Assembly: GCF_900100455.1 (NCBI RefSeq)
Contig: NZ_FNCV01000010.1
Location: 27,594 to 91,593, forward strand
DNA: 64,000 nt
Source: Roseospirillum parvum
Lineage (GTDB): Bacteria > Pseudomonadota > Alphaproteobacteria > Rhodospirillales > Rhodospirillaceae
Reading direction: 5' to 3'
Each line of letters begins with the position of its first letter. Position 1 is the stretch's first letter. Below, one piece after another: positions 54,474 through 63,214 of the stretch. The notes under the pieces were generated by a model that had not been told where the DNA came from, ran no database searches, and saw only the letters and a program-made list of their open reading frames with translations. The position numbers and the translations under genes are program-made.

Positions 54474-57301
54474 GCCTCGGCCCGGCTCACCGGCGGGTTG
54501 TCGATGGCCTCGGCGCAGCGGCCGCAGACCCCGGGGTGGTGGTGGCTGCCGACATCGGGCAGCACCTTCCAGCAGCGGGCGCATTTGGTGCCCTCGGCGA
54601 GGGCGGGCACGACGCCGACCCCGGGCACGTCATCGAGGGTGAAGGCGCCTTCGGGGACCGCGCCCTCGATCACCGTGACGGCCGAGGTGATGGCCAGCTC
54701 GGCCAGATCGAGGCCCTCCAGGGCTTCCATGTGGGCCCCGGTGACGTAGACCAAGGGGGCGGCCTGGAGGCTGGCCCCGATGCGCTTCTCGGCCCGTTCC
54801 ACCTCCAGCGCCCCGGTGACCACGCGGCGGATGTCGCGCACCGTGCGCCATTTGGCGCCCAGCCTGTCGTCGCGCCAGGTGGCGGGGATGTCGGGGAACA
54901 GTTCCAGGTGGATGCTTTCGGCCTCGGGGTGGCGGGCCAGCCACGCTTCCTCGGCGGTGAAGCAGAGGAACGGCGCCAGCCAGCGGGTCAGGCACTGGTA
55001 GAGGTGGTCGAGCACGGTGCGGCAGGCCCGCCGGCGCGGCGAGTCGGCGGCGTCGCAGTACAGGGCGTCCTTGCGCAGGTCCAGGTAGACCGCCGACAGG
55101 TCGACGGTCAGGAACTGGTTGAGCTCGAAGAACAGGCCGTGGAAGGCGAAGTCGTTGCAGGCGGTGCGCAGGTGGGCATCCAGCTCGGCCAGCCGGTGCA
55201 ACACCCAGCGCTCCGGCTCGGGCATGTCGGCGGGCTCGGCGACGGCTTCGGTGGCCGCATCGAAGCCGGCCAGGGCGCCCAGCAGGAAGCGCAGGGTGTT
55301 GCGCATCCGGCGGTACATCTCGGCCATCTGCTTGAGGATCTCGGGGCCGATGCGAAGGTCGCCCGCGTAGTCCGAGGCGACCACCCACAGGCGCAGGATG
55401 TCGGCCCCGTACTGGTCCACCACCTCCTGGGGGCTGACCACGTTGCCCAGCGATTTCGACATCTTGCGGCCCTGCTCGTCGAGCACGAAGCCGTGGGTGA
55501 GCACCGCCTTGTAGGGGGCCCGGCCACGGGTGCCGCAGCTTTCCAGCAGCGAGGTGTGGAACCAGCCCCGGTGCTGGTCCGAACCTTCGAGATAAAGGTC
55601 GGCCGGCCACGCCAGATCGTCGCGCGCCTCCAGCACGAAGGCGTGGGTCGAGCCCGAATCGAACCACACCTCGACGATGTCGCGGGTCGGCTCCCACTGG
55701 TCGGGGTCGTGATCGTTGCCCAGGAAGCGGCACGGATCGGCGGCGAACCAGGCGTCGGAGGTTTCCTGCTCGAAGGCCTGGGCGATGCGCTCGAAGACCT
55801 CGGGGTCCTTCAGCACCTCGCCGGTCTGGCGGTTGACGAACAGGGGCAGCGGCACCCCCCAGGCGCGCTGACGGCTGACGCACCAGTCGGGGCGCTGCTC
55901 GATCATGGCGCGGATGCGGTTGCGTCCCCGCGCCGGCACCCAGCGGGTTTCGTCGATGGCGGCCAGGGCCTTGTCGCGCAGGTCGTCCGTCTCCATGGAG
56001 ATGAACCACTGCGGGGTGTTGCGGAAGATCAGCGGCGCCTTGGAGCGCCACGAGTGCGGATAGCTGTGGGTCAGCTTGCCGTGGGCCAGAAGGGCGCCGG
56101 CCTCGGTCATCGCCTCGAGGATTTTCGGCGCCACCTTGAAGACATGCTGGCCGGCGAACATCGGCACATGGTCGAAGTAGAGGCCGTCGCCGGCCACCGT
56201 GTCGGGCGGCACCATGCCGTGGGCCCGGCCCAGCCAGTAGTCTTCCTCGCCGTGGCCCGGGGCGATGTGGACGAAGCCGGTGCCGGCCTCGGTGGTGACG
56301 TGCTCGCCGGCCAGCAGCGGCACCTCGAAGTCGTAGCCCTTGCCGTGCCAGGGGTGGTGGCAGACGGTGCCGGCCAGGGCACTGCCGGGCAGGCGGGCGC
56401 ATTCCTCGTGGGCGGTGACGCCGGCGGTTTTCAGCGTCTCGTCCAGCAGCTCGGCGGCGACGCAGAAGCGCTCGCCCTTGCGGGCCAGACTGTCCTCGGC
56501 GGTGGCGGTGACGCGGACCACCACGTACTCGAAGTCCTGGCCATAGGCGATGGCGCGGTTGCCGGGCATGGTCCACGGCGTGGTCGTCCAGATGACGATG
56601 CTGCCGCCTTCCAGGGCCGCCTCGCGGGTGTGGACCACCGGGAAGCGGACCCAGATGGTGGTCGAGGTATGGTCGGCGTATTCCACCTCGGCGTCGGCCA
56701 GGGCGGTCTTTTCGACCACGCTCCACATCACCGGCTTGGCGCCCCGGTAGAGCGCCCCGCTGGTGGCGAAGTGGGCCAACTCGCGGACGATCTGGGCCTC
56801 GGCCTTGGGGGCCATGGTGGTGTAGGGCTGCCGCCAGTCGCCGATCACGCCCAGGCGCTGGAATTCCTCGGCCTGCACGCCGATCCAGTGTTCGGCGAAG
56901 TCGCGGCACTCGCGGCGGAAGTCGTTGATCGGGATGTCGTCCTTGTTGTGCCCCTTGGCCCGGTACTGCTCCTCGATCTTCCATTCGATGGGCAGGCCGT
57001 GGCAGTCCCAGCCCGGCACGTAGTTGGAATCCTTGCCCAGCATCTGCTGGCTGCGGCTGATCACGTCCTTCAGGATCTTGTTCAGGGCGTGGCCGATGTG
57101 CAGGTGACCGTTGGCGTAGGGCGGGCCGTCGTGAAGGATGAACTTCTCGCGCCCCTGGCCGGCCTCGCGCTGGCGGCGATAAAGGTCGATCCCGGCCCAG
57201 CGCTCGAGAATCCCCGGCTCCTTCTTCGGCAGGCCGGCGCGCATGGGAAAGTCGGTGCGCGGCAGGAAGACGGTGCTTTTGTAGTCGGGCGTCTCGGACA
57301 T
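54470..57301 (-). CDS. ileS: Isoleucyl-tRNA synthetase
   Basis: Class I aminoacyl-tRNA synthetase of 943 aa, the usual bacterial length, charging tRNA-Ile in the cytosol. HIGH is seen as GPPYANGHLHIGHALNKILKDV near residue ~70, and KMSKS in DEQGRKMSKSLGNVVSPQE near ~610. The editing domain (GSIVIWTTTPWTMPGNRAIAYG) and the C-terminal zinc site (CARCWKVLPDVGSHHHPGVCGRCAEAI) are intact. Start: ATG at 57301 (MSETPDYKSTVFLPRTDFPMRAG). It is coupled to lspA downstream and lies 45 bp after ribF. Confidence 0.98.
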   Translation of the reverse strand: MSETPDYKSTVFLPRTDFPMRAGLPKKEPGILERWAGIDLYRRQREAGQGREKFILHDGPPYANGHLHIGHALNKILKDVISRSQQMLGKDSNYVPGWDCHGLPIEWKIEEQYRAKGHNKDDIPINDFRRECRDFAEHWIGVQAEEFQRLGVIGDWRQPYTTMAPKAEAQIVRELAHFATSGALYRGAKPVMWSVVEKTALADAEVEYADHTSTTIWVRFPVVHTREAALEGGSIVIWTTTPWTMPGNRAIAYGQDFEYVVVRVTATAEDSLARKGERFCVAAELLDETLKTAGVTAHEECARLPGSALAGTVCHHPWHGKGYDFEVPLLAGEHVTTEAGTGFVHIAPGHGEEDYWLGRAHGMVPPDTVAGDGLYFDHVPMFAGQHVFKVAPKILEAMTEAGALLAHGKLTHSYPHSWRSKAPLIFRNTPQWFISMETDDLRDKALAAIDETRWVPARGRNRIRAMIEQRPDWCVSRQRAWGVPLPLFVNRQTGEVLKDPEVFERIAQAFEQETSDAWFAADPCRFLGNDHDPDQWEPTRDIVEVWFDSGSTHAFVLEARDDLAWPADLYLEGSDQHRGWFHTSLLESCGTRGRAPYKAVLTHGFVLDEQGRKMSKSLGNVVSPQEVVDQYGADILRLWVVASDYAGDLRIGPEILKQMAEMYRRMRNTLRFLLGALAGFDAATEAVAEPADMPEPERWVLHRLAELDAHLRTACNDFAFHGLFFELNQFLTVDLSAVYLDLRKDALYCDAADSPRRRACRTVLDHLYQCLTRWLAPFLCFTAEEAWLARHPEAESIHLELFPDIPATWRDDRLGAKWRTVRDIRRVVTGALEVERAEKRIGASLQAAPLVYVTGAHMEALEGLDLAELAITSAVTVIEGAVPEGAFTLDDVPGVGVVPALAEGTKCARCWKVLPDVGSHHHPGVCGRCAEAIDNPPVSRAEA

Positions 57302-57346
57302 GGTGCGGGGCCGGTTCGGTCTGAAGGCGGGATGAAAAGGGGTGGC

Positions 57347-58282
57347 TCAGGCCAGGAGGCGGCGGGCCGCCGTCACATCCTCGGCGATCTGCGCCTTGAG
57401 GGCATCGAGGCCGGGGAAGGCCAGTTCGGGCCTGAGGAAGGCGATCAGCGCCACCCGCAGGTGCTGATGGTACAAATCGCCGGTGAAGTCAAACAAATGG
57501 GCCTCGAGCAGCGGGTCGCCATCGTCGAAGGTGGGGCGTTTGCCGAGGTTGGCCACCCCGCGATGCCACACCGTCTCCACCCCCCGGTCGACCCCGGCGC
57601 GGATGGCATAGACCCCGAGTCTGGGCCTCAGGTACTCGCCCAGCTTCAGGTTGGCGGTGGGGAAGCCCAGGTCGCGCCCCCGGGCGGCGCCGGGCTCGAC
57701 CCGGCCCTCCACCTCCCAGGGGCGGCCGAGCAGGGCGGCGGCCTGGTCCGGGCGGCCCTGGCGCAGATGCTCGCGGACCCGGGTCGAGGAGACCACCTCG
57801 CCCTCGCCGCACAGGGTCGGCGGCACGGCGGTCACGGTGAAGCCGTGGCGTTCGCCGGCCGCCGTCAGATAGGCCACGTCGCCCTCGCGGCCATGCCCGA
57901 AGACGTAGTCGGTGCCCACCACCACGTGGGCGATGCCCAGCCGGCGGGCCAGGATGTCGCGGCAGAAGTCCTCGGCGCTCAGGCTGGCGAAGGCGGGGTC
58001 GAAGTGCTGGGCGTAGAGGTAGTCGATGCCCATCGCCTCCAACAGGCGCACCTTGATGCGCAAGGGGGTCAGCCGGAAGGGCGGCAGGTCGGGCTTGAAG
58101 ACGGCGCGCGGGTGGGGCTCGAAGGTCATCACGGCGGCCGGGCGACCCTCGGCGCGGGCCCGGGCCAGGGCGGCCCCGACCACCGACTGGTGGCCCAGGT
58201 GCAGGCCGTCAAAGTTGCCCAGGGCGATGACCCCGCCGCGAACATCGGAAGAGACCTCGTCGGGGTGGCGGAACAGATGCAT
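57347..58282 (-). CDS. ribF: Bifunctional riboflavin kinase/FAD synthetase
   Basis: Makes FMN from riboflavin and then FAD, 311 aa. The N-terminal nucleotidyltransferase domain has GVIALGNFDGLHLGHQSVVGAAL at ~18-40, and VGTDYVFGHGREGD and SSTRVREHLRQG follow. The C-terminal kinase domain has GRDLGFPTANLKLGEYLRPRLGVYAIR (GFPTAN motif) and LEAHLFDFTGDLYHQ. The ATG at 58282 (MHLFRHPDEVSSDVRG) is preferred to the frame start at 58351. Order ribF-ileS-lspA is common in proteobacteria. Confidence 0.96.
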   Translation of the reverse strand: MHLFRHPDEVSSDVRGGVIALGNFDGLHLGHQSVVGAALARARAEGRPAAVMTFEPHPRAVFKPDLPPFRLTPLRIKVRLLEAMGIDYLYAQHFDPAFASLSAEDFCRDILARRLGIAHVVVGTDYVFGHGREGDVAYLTAAGERHGFTVTAVPPTLCGEGEVVSSTRVREHLRQGRPDQAAALLGRPWEVEGRVEPGAARGRDLGFPTANLKLGEYLRPRLGVYAIRAGVDRGVETVWHRGVANLGKRPTFDDGDPLLEAHLFDFTGDLYHQHLRVALIAFLRPELAFPGLDALKAQIAEDVTAARRLLA

Positions 58283-58376
58283 GCGGGAAGGGACTTCGTT
58301 CGGGGGCTTATGGGAAGGGCCACGCATACCCCGCCGAGCCCCCCCAGGCAACCGCCGACGGCGGGCAGCCGGCCTG

Positions 58377-58434
58377 GAGCCGCGAGCGAAAAACAGGAAC
58401 CACTTGGTGGTTGCCGATTTTTCGCTCTCGGCTC
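58377..58434. repeat. Long imperfect hairpin upstream of ribF
   Basis: GAGCCGCGAGCGAAAA and TTTTTCGCTCTCGGCTC arms with an inner ACCAC-TTG-GTGGT core, a 58-nt imperfect palindrome in the 219-bp gap between the MaoC gene (58502-) and ribF. A smaller hairpin (GGATCGGGCGC...GGCGCCGATCC) follows at about 58452-58480. It probably ends transcription of the MaoC gene or is a dispersed palindromic element. Confidence 0.65.
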
Positions 58435-58501
58435 GACACCCGAAATCGAGAGCGGATCGGGCGCATGGCTGGCGCCGATCCCGGGCCTCCGGGGCGGCGG
58501 T

Positions 58502-58933
58502 TCAGCCGCGCGCCGGGACCATGATGGTGGCGCTGCCGTCGAGCACCGTCTTGTCGCCCACCGTGCACCAGGTGCGGAACTTGACGAACTTCTTCTCGGG
58601 CACCGTCTCGGTCACCTCGACGTGGGCGTTGACCGTGTCGCCGGCCCTGACCGGGGCCTTGAAACGCAGCTCCTGGCCGATGTAGATGCAGCCCGGCCCG
58701 GGCATCCTGGTGCCGAACACGGCGGAGATCAGCGCCGCCGAGAGCATGCCATGGGCGATGCGTCCCTTGAACATGGTCTGGCTGGCGAACTCCTCGTTCA
58801 GGTGCACCGGGTTGGTGTCGCACGAGATGCCGGCGAAGAGCAGGATGTCGGCCTCGGAAATGGTCTTGCCGAGGCTGGCGGTCATGCCCGGTTGCAGGTC
58901 CTCGAACGCGTAGGCGGCGGTCTCGGCGGTCAT
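58502..58933 (-). CDS. MaoC-like (R)-hydratase
   Basis: Hotdog-fold hydratase of 143 aa. DLQPGMTASLGKTISEADILLFAGISCDTNPVHLNEEFASQTMFKGRIAHGMLSAALISAVFG carries the catalytic D/H pair (D in SCDTNPVH, H in NPVH) of MaoC/PhaJ enzymes. It converts trans-2-enoyl-CoA to (R)-3-hydroxyacyl-CoA, a supply route to PHA or a step in fatty-acid metabolism. The ATG at 58933 is used; the frame to 59047 crosses the promoter. It is divergent from the bacterioferritin gene. Because the organism has a phasin, a PHA-related role is reasonable but is not shown here. Confidence 0.9.
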   Translation of the reverse strand: MTAETAAYAFEDLQPGMTASLGKTISEADILLFAGISCDTNPVHLNEEFASQTMFKGRIAHGMLSAALISAVFGTRMPGPGCIYIGQELRFKAPVRAGDTVNAHVEVTETVPEKKFVKFRTWCTVGDKTVLDGSATIMVPARG

Positions 58934-59069
58934 GGCTCTTGAAAAACCTCCGTCACGGGGGATGCGGATTGCGGCGGGTGGATATCCTTGAAGAGGTGGA
59001 GATCGACAAATCAACTCAACCATTAAACTGTAAAGCAAATCGACCAACCCCGTAAAGCACCGCCCCGGG

Positions 59070-59099
59070 TTGATTTCCCCAGCCGTTCAGTGGTCTATA
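59070..59099 (+). promoter_or_regulatory. Possible sigma-70 promoter of bfr
   Basis: TTGATT (59070-59075), an 18-bp spacer, TCTATA (59094-59099), with the transcript starting near 59106 and 40 nt to the ATG. The AT-rich part upstream (59000-59045) could bind an iron regulator, but I see no certain Fur or Irr box. Confidence 0.4.
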
Positions 59100-59146
59100 G
59101 GAGGCTGTGCAACCGACCTCGACCGTGGAACACAAAGGAGCCCCCG

Positions 59147-59644
59147 ATGTACGAGAAGAGCATCGCCCTGCTGAACGAAGCGGTGGCCGACGAGTTGACC
59201 GCCATCCACCAGTACATGTACTTCCACTTCCATTGCGACGATCAGGGGTTGGACCTGCTGGCCGGCATGTTCCGGCGCACCGCGATCGAGGAAATGATGC
59301 ACGTCGAGCGCCTCGCCGAGCGCATCCTGTTCCTCAAGGGGGACGTGGTGATGAAGGCCAACCAGGAGGTCAAGTCGATCAACGAGCCGGACCAGATGCT
59401 GGCCATGACCGCCGAGCTCGAGGAGCGGGCGATCAAGATGTACAACCGTCTGGCCAGCCAGGCCCGCGAGGTCGAGGACTCCAACACCCGCAAGCTGTTC
59501 GAGGACCTGGTGTCGGAAGAGGAAGGCCACTACGACCAGTTCGACAACGAGGTCGAGAACCTCTCCAAGTACGGCCAGCAGTACCTGGCCCTGCAGTCCA
59601 TCGACCGCATGCGCGGCAACATGGGCGGCGGCGGCGGCGCCTGA
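59147..59644 (+). CDS. bfr: Bacterioferritin
   Basis: Iron-storage protein of 165 aa forming a 24-subunit shell with heme at subunit interfaces. The ferroxidase ligands are present: E16, Y23, E49 and H52 (in IEEMMHVERLAERI), with later glutamates in ELEERAIKMYNRL and EEEGHYDQFDNEVE. Met50 corresponds to the heme-binding Met52 of E. coli. A Gly-rich tail (GGGGGA) ends the protein. The ATG at 59147 follows AAAGGAG by 6 nt. It lies beside the feo ferrous-iron uptake cluster, so import and storage genes are neighbours, although on opposite strands. Confidence 0.95.
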   Translation: MYEKSIALLNEAVADELTAIHQYMYFHFHCDDQGLDLLAGMFRRTAIEEMMHVERLAERILFLKGDVVMKANQEVKSINEPDQMLAMTAELEERAIKMYNRLASQAREVEDSNTRKLFEDLVSEEEGHYDQFDNEVENLSKYGQQYLALQSIDRMRGNMGGGGGA

Positions 59645-59647
59645 GCC

Positions 59648-60271
59648 TTACTTCAGCCGATAGACGGCATGACAGGACCGGCAGGCGGTGGTGACCTCGG
59701 CCAACGAGTCGAGCATCGCCGCCGGGTCGCCGGCCCGCGCCGCCTCGGCCAGATTGTCGGCGGCGTCGTGCAGGGCAAAGCCCATGGCCCGCATCTCGGC
59801 CGGCAGATGGCGCCCCGGGCCCATGCCCTGGCCACCGCCGATGACGCGGGCGACGCGGGCCCGCTCGGCCTCGCTCAGGTGGTCGCGCATGCGCTGCTGC
59901 AAGACCTCGGGCTGGCCTGCCTGATCGGTGCGGGCCAGACTGCCCGGCCCCACCCCGGCCTCGGCCAGCCGGTGCTTGAGGGCGATCACCTCGGCCAGCG
60001 GCATGCCGTCGTCGAGCAGGCGCTGCCACAGATGATGGCCGAAGGACAGGCGCACCTCGGCGACCTCTTCCAGGGTCACCAGATCGCCCGCCGCCAGGGC
60101 CTGCACGGCGTCGTCCAGGCCGGCCAGATGATCGCGCATCTCGGCCCGCAGTTGCTCGGCCACCTTGGGCGGCAGGTCGACCACCTGCCGGGGGTCGTCA
60201 TCCGCCGCCAGCGACGGGCCCGCCACCAGCACCCCACCAGCCATCACCAAGACCAGCATCCGTCGCCGCAT
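59648..60271 (-). CDS. Cytochrome c'-like periplasmic c-type cytochrome
   Basis: Periplasmic protein of 207 aa with a signal peptide (MRRRMLVLVMAGGVLVAGPSLA, cleavage at SLA-AD). The mature part is predicted helical, and a single heme-binding CxxCH (CRSCHAVYRLK) lies at the very C-terminus, where cytochrome c' and c556 proteins have CRxCHxxYR. It is longer than cytochrome c' (about 130 residues), so there is an additional ~50-residue N-terminal helical region. It may transfer electrons or bind NO; the role is unknown. Convergent with bfr (3 bp apart) and downstream of the feo cluster. Confidence 0.85.
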   Translation of the reverse strand: MRRRMLVLVMAGGVLVAGPSLAADDDPRQVVDLPPKVAEQLRAEMRDHLAGLDDAVQALAAGDLVTLEEVAEVRLSFGHHLWQRLLDDGMPLAEVIALKHRLAEAGVGPGSLARTDQAGQPEVLQQRMRDHLSEAERARVARVIGGGQGMGPGRHLPAEMRAMGFALHDAADNLAEAARAGDPAAMLDSLAEVTTACRSCHAVYRLK

Positions 60272-60352
60272 GGGTCCCTCTCCCTTGATCGCGTCGCCTC
60301 ACCGTAGTGTGGACCCAACGACGGCCGGCGCCAAGGGGGAACCGGGCCCCCC

Positions 60353-60571
60353 TCAGTGCGCGGCGGAGCACCCCTGCTTGCTGCCGCAACTGGCGCAGGC
60401 CGGTCCCTTCTTGCCGCGCCGGGCGAAGTAGGTGCGCCACAGGAAGACCATGGCCAGCAGTGCCGCCAGCCCGACGACGGCGATCTCCCAGCCGGCCATG
60501 CCCGACTCGTGGCTCAAGTCGACCGCCGGGGTGGTGGTGGCGGTGGTGGTTTCGTTGACGGTCTCATTCAT
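60353..60571 (-). CDS. FeoB-associated Cys-rich membrane protein
   Basis: A 72-aa single-span protein. MNETVNETTTATTTPAVDLSHESG faces the periplasm, GWEIAVVGLAALLAMVFLWRTYF is one membrane segment, and the basic cytosolic tail RRGKKGPACASCGSKQGCSAAH carries three cysteines. This is the form of the FeoB-associated Cys-rich family, thought to help FeoB at the inner membrane. It starts 15 bp after the feoB stop on the same strand, with GGAGGCGC upstream of the ATG. No FeoC is present, so it may occupy that place. It is too short for other confident assignments. Confidence 0.85.
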   Translation of the reverse strand: MNETVNETTTATTTPAVDLSHESGMAGWEIAVVGLAALLAMVFLWRTYFARRGKKGPACASCGSKQGCSAAH

Positions 60572-60586
60572 CGGGAACGCGCCTCC

Positions 60587-63214
60587 TCATTCAGCGGGCG
60601 GACTGGCGGCGGGCGGACTGGCGTAGGCAGGCCGGGACAGGCCGCGCCCGAAGGGCGGCTTGAACAACCCGACCAGGATCAGCAGGGCCAGGGCACCCAG
60701 GTAGATCGCGGTGAACATCTGAAGCCCGGTCAGCTCCAGTGCCGTGCCGACGCTGTAGACCAGACTGGCCACCCCCAGCCCGAGGAAGGTCGGGAAGATG
60801 ATGGAGAAGGTCATCCAGCGGTAGGAGTTGGTCTGCACCCGGACCATGATGGTGGTGGCCAGACAGGGCGGATACAGCGCGAAGAACAGCATGATGGCGA
60901 CCGCCGTCAGGGCGGTGTAGCCGGCCGCCTTCTGCTCGCTGCCCATGCGCTCTTCCAGGGTCAGGTTCTCGCCCTGCTCCTGTTCGAACAACACGCCCAG
61001 GGTGGCCACGCTGCTTTCGCGGGCGGCGAACGAGCTGAGCAGGGCGACGTTGATCTTCCAGTCGAAGTTGGCGAACTGGGTGATGGGCTCCAGGCCGCGC
61101 CCGATCTGCCCCAGGAAGCTGTTGACGATGCGCTGGTCCTTCATTTCCCGGCGCAGGGTCTTCTGGGTGTTGGACAGATCCTTCAAGGCCCGGGCGGCGT
61201 CGCGGGCGTCGCGGTCGCGGCTGATCTTGAGGAAGGGGAAGAACTGTGGGTGGGCTTCCTCGAAACGGGCGTCCACCGCCTGCGAGGCACTGCCCCCGCC
61301 CGAGTTCAGCTTGGCCGCCTTGTAGGCGGTGTAGACGTTGAGCAGGCTGACCAGGGTTTCCTGGTCGGACACCCGCTCGGCCAGCGGGTTGCCCTCCATG
61401 GCCTGGAAGAACTCGCCGATGGCGGCCTCGCCGCGGGCCTGGAAGCCGGCCTGCTGGGCCGGGGTCAGGCCGGGGAACTGAAGCAGCACATAGACCACGG
61501 CGGCCACCGCCACCACCACCGTGCCGACCTTCTTCACGTACAGCCAGGTGCGGTCGACCGAGCGGCGCAGCACGCCGGTAATGGTCGGCAGGTGATAGTG
61601 CGGCAGCTCCATGACGAAGGGCGCCGTCTCCTTGTTGCGCAGCACCGAGACGGTCAAAAGCTTGGCGACCAGCAGGGCGGCGATCACCGTGATGGTCGAC
61701 AGGTAGAACAGGATCAGCCCCTTGTTCTCGGGGAAGTAGATGTTGATGAGCAGGGTGTAGAGCGGCACCTTGGCCAGACAGTTCATGAACGGCACGGTCA
61801 GGATGGTGGCCAGCCGGGCCCGCTGGTCGGGGATGCCCTTGGTCGCCATCACCCCGGGCACCGCGCAGCCGCCCGCGAACACCCCGGCCAGGATGAAGGG
61901 CAAGGTCGATTGGCCGTGCAGCCCGAAGCGGTGCAGGATGCGGTCCAGGATAAAGGCGATGCGGGCCATGTAGCCGCTGTCTTCGAGGATCGCGATCAAG
62001 GCGAACAGGATCAGGAAGATGGGCACGTAGTTGAGCAGGGTGTTGGCCGAATCGACCATCCACAGGCCCAGCGAGCGAACCTGCGGATCGACCAGGAAGC
62101 CGGCCTCGGGCAGCCAGTCGGCGGCCAGATTGCGCAACCCGGCGAGGATCGGCCAGGTGACCTTGGTCAGCTCGTAGCCCTGAACGATGGACAACTCGTA
62201 GATCGCCCACACCACCAGGACCAGGAACAGCGGGGCCAGCCAGCGGTTGAGCAGGAAGCGGTCGACCCGCTCGGAAATCGGCACCCGGCCCCGGCTGCCA
62301 TCGGTGACACAGGTGGCCAGGATGTCGCCGGCCAGATGGTCGCGCGCCGCCACCATGTGGTCGCCGGTGGACAGCCTCGCCTTCTCCTCGAAGGCCTGAC
62401 GGGCCTGGGTGGCCTGATCGAGCAGCCCGTGGGGATTGCTCAGGCACTTGGCCAGCAGGCGCCCGGCCTCGGCGTCGCCCTCGATCAGCTTGGTGGCCAG
62501 CCAGCGCGGTGACACCGCCTGGGCGACCGCCGGCAGCTCGGACAGGCGGGCCTGCAAGTCACTCACCGCCGCTTCCAGCTCGCCGTAATTGAGGGTGGCC
62601 AGGGTCGGCCGGTCGGCCTGGGCCACCTCGGCGATGGCCGCCTTCAACTGGTCGATGCCCACCCCCCGGCGCCCGACGCAGCCGACCACCGGCACGCCCA
62701 GCCGGGCCGACAGGGTCTTCAGGTCAATGGCCAGGCCGCGCCGCTCGGCGACGTCCATCATGTTCAGGGCGACGACCACCCGATAGCCCATTTCCAGCAA
62801 CTGGAAGGTCAGGTACAGGCCGCGCCGGATGTTGGTGGCGTCCAGCACGTTGACCACCACGTCCGGCTGGGCGTCGAGCAGGAACTCGCGGGCCACCCGC
62901 TCTTCCAGCGAAAAGGAGGTCAGGCTGTAGGTGCCCGGCAGATCGACCACCTCGGCGGCCCGGCCGCCGATGTGGGCCCGGCCGCTCTTCTTGTCGACCG
63001 TCACCCCGGGATAGTTGGCGATGTGCTGGTGCACCCCGGTCAGGGCGTTGAACAGCGTCGACTTGCCGGCATTCTGCTGGCCGGCCAGAGCAACCAGCAG
63101 CGGCGCGGCGCCCTCCGCCGCCGTCCCGGAGGCGGGCGTCGCGGAATCGGCCGTCGGGGCAGAGGAGGGGGCGGAAGGGGGAACCGCCGTGGAAGAAGCC
63201 TCGGACTCAGACAT
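60587..63214 (-). CDS. feoB: Ferrous iron transport protein B
   Basis: GTPase-driven Fe2+ importer of 875 aa in the inner membrane. An unusual 40-residue Ser/Pro/Ala-rich N-terminus precedes the G domain: G1 GQQNAGKST (45-53), G2 region NYPGVTVDKKSG, G3 VVDLPGTYSLT, G4 NMMD (in place of NKxD-type) and G5. About 10 membrane segments follow, with VFAGGCAVPGVMATKG of the core gate. A loop of ~180 residues around ~590-770 (AKLNSGGGSASQAVD...) is longer than in E. coli FeoB. It overlaps feoA by 8 bp. The ATG at 63214. It follows the standard feoA-feoB order. Confidence 0.96.
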   Translation of the reverse strand: MSESEASSTAVPPSAPSSAPTADSATPASGTAAEGAAPLLVALAGQQNAGKSTLFNALTGVHQHIANYPGVTVDKKSGRAHIGGRAAEVVDLPGTYSLTSFSLEERVAREFLLDAQPDVVVNVLDATNIRRGLYLTFQLLEMGYRVVVALNMMDVAERRGLAIDLKTLSARLGVPVVGCVGRRGVGIDQLKAAIAEVAQADRPTLATLNYGELEAAVSDLQARLSELPAVAQAVSPRWLATKLIEGDAEAGRLLAKCLSNPHGLLDQATQARQAFEEKARLSTGDHMVAARDHLAGDILATCVTDGSRGRVPISERVDRFLLNRWLAPLFLVLVVWAIYELSIVQGYELTKVTWPILAGLRNLAADWLPEAGFLVDPQVRSLGLWMVDSANTLLNYVPIFLILFALIAILEDSGYMARIAFILDRILHRFGLHGQSTLPFILAGVFAGGCAVPGVMATKGIPDQRARLATILTVPFMNCLAKVPLYTLLINIYFPENKGLILFYLSTITVIAALLVAKLLTVSVLRNKETAPFVMELPHYHLPTITGVLRRSVDRTWLYVKKVGTVVVAVAAVVYVLLQFPGLTPAQQAGFQARGEAAIGEFFQAMEGNPLAERVSDQETLVSLLNVYTAYKAAKLNSGGGSASQAVDARFEEAHPQFFPFLKISRDRDARDAARALKDLSNTQKTLRREMKDQRIVNSFLGQIGRGLEPITQFANFDWKINVALLSSFAARESSVATLGVLFEQEQGENLTLEERMGSEQKAAGYTALTAVAIMLFFALYPPCLATTIMVRVQTNSYRWMTFSIIFPTFLGLGVASLVYSVGTALELTGLQMFTAIYLGALALLILVGLFKPPFGRGLSRPAYASPPAASPPAE

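Noticed and set aside
54536..58942. 1468-aa open frame on the plus strand across ileS and ribF
   Set aside because: It is wholly antisense to ileS, ribF and the MaoC gene and has no domain; it is a shadow of GC-biased coding DNA.
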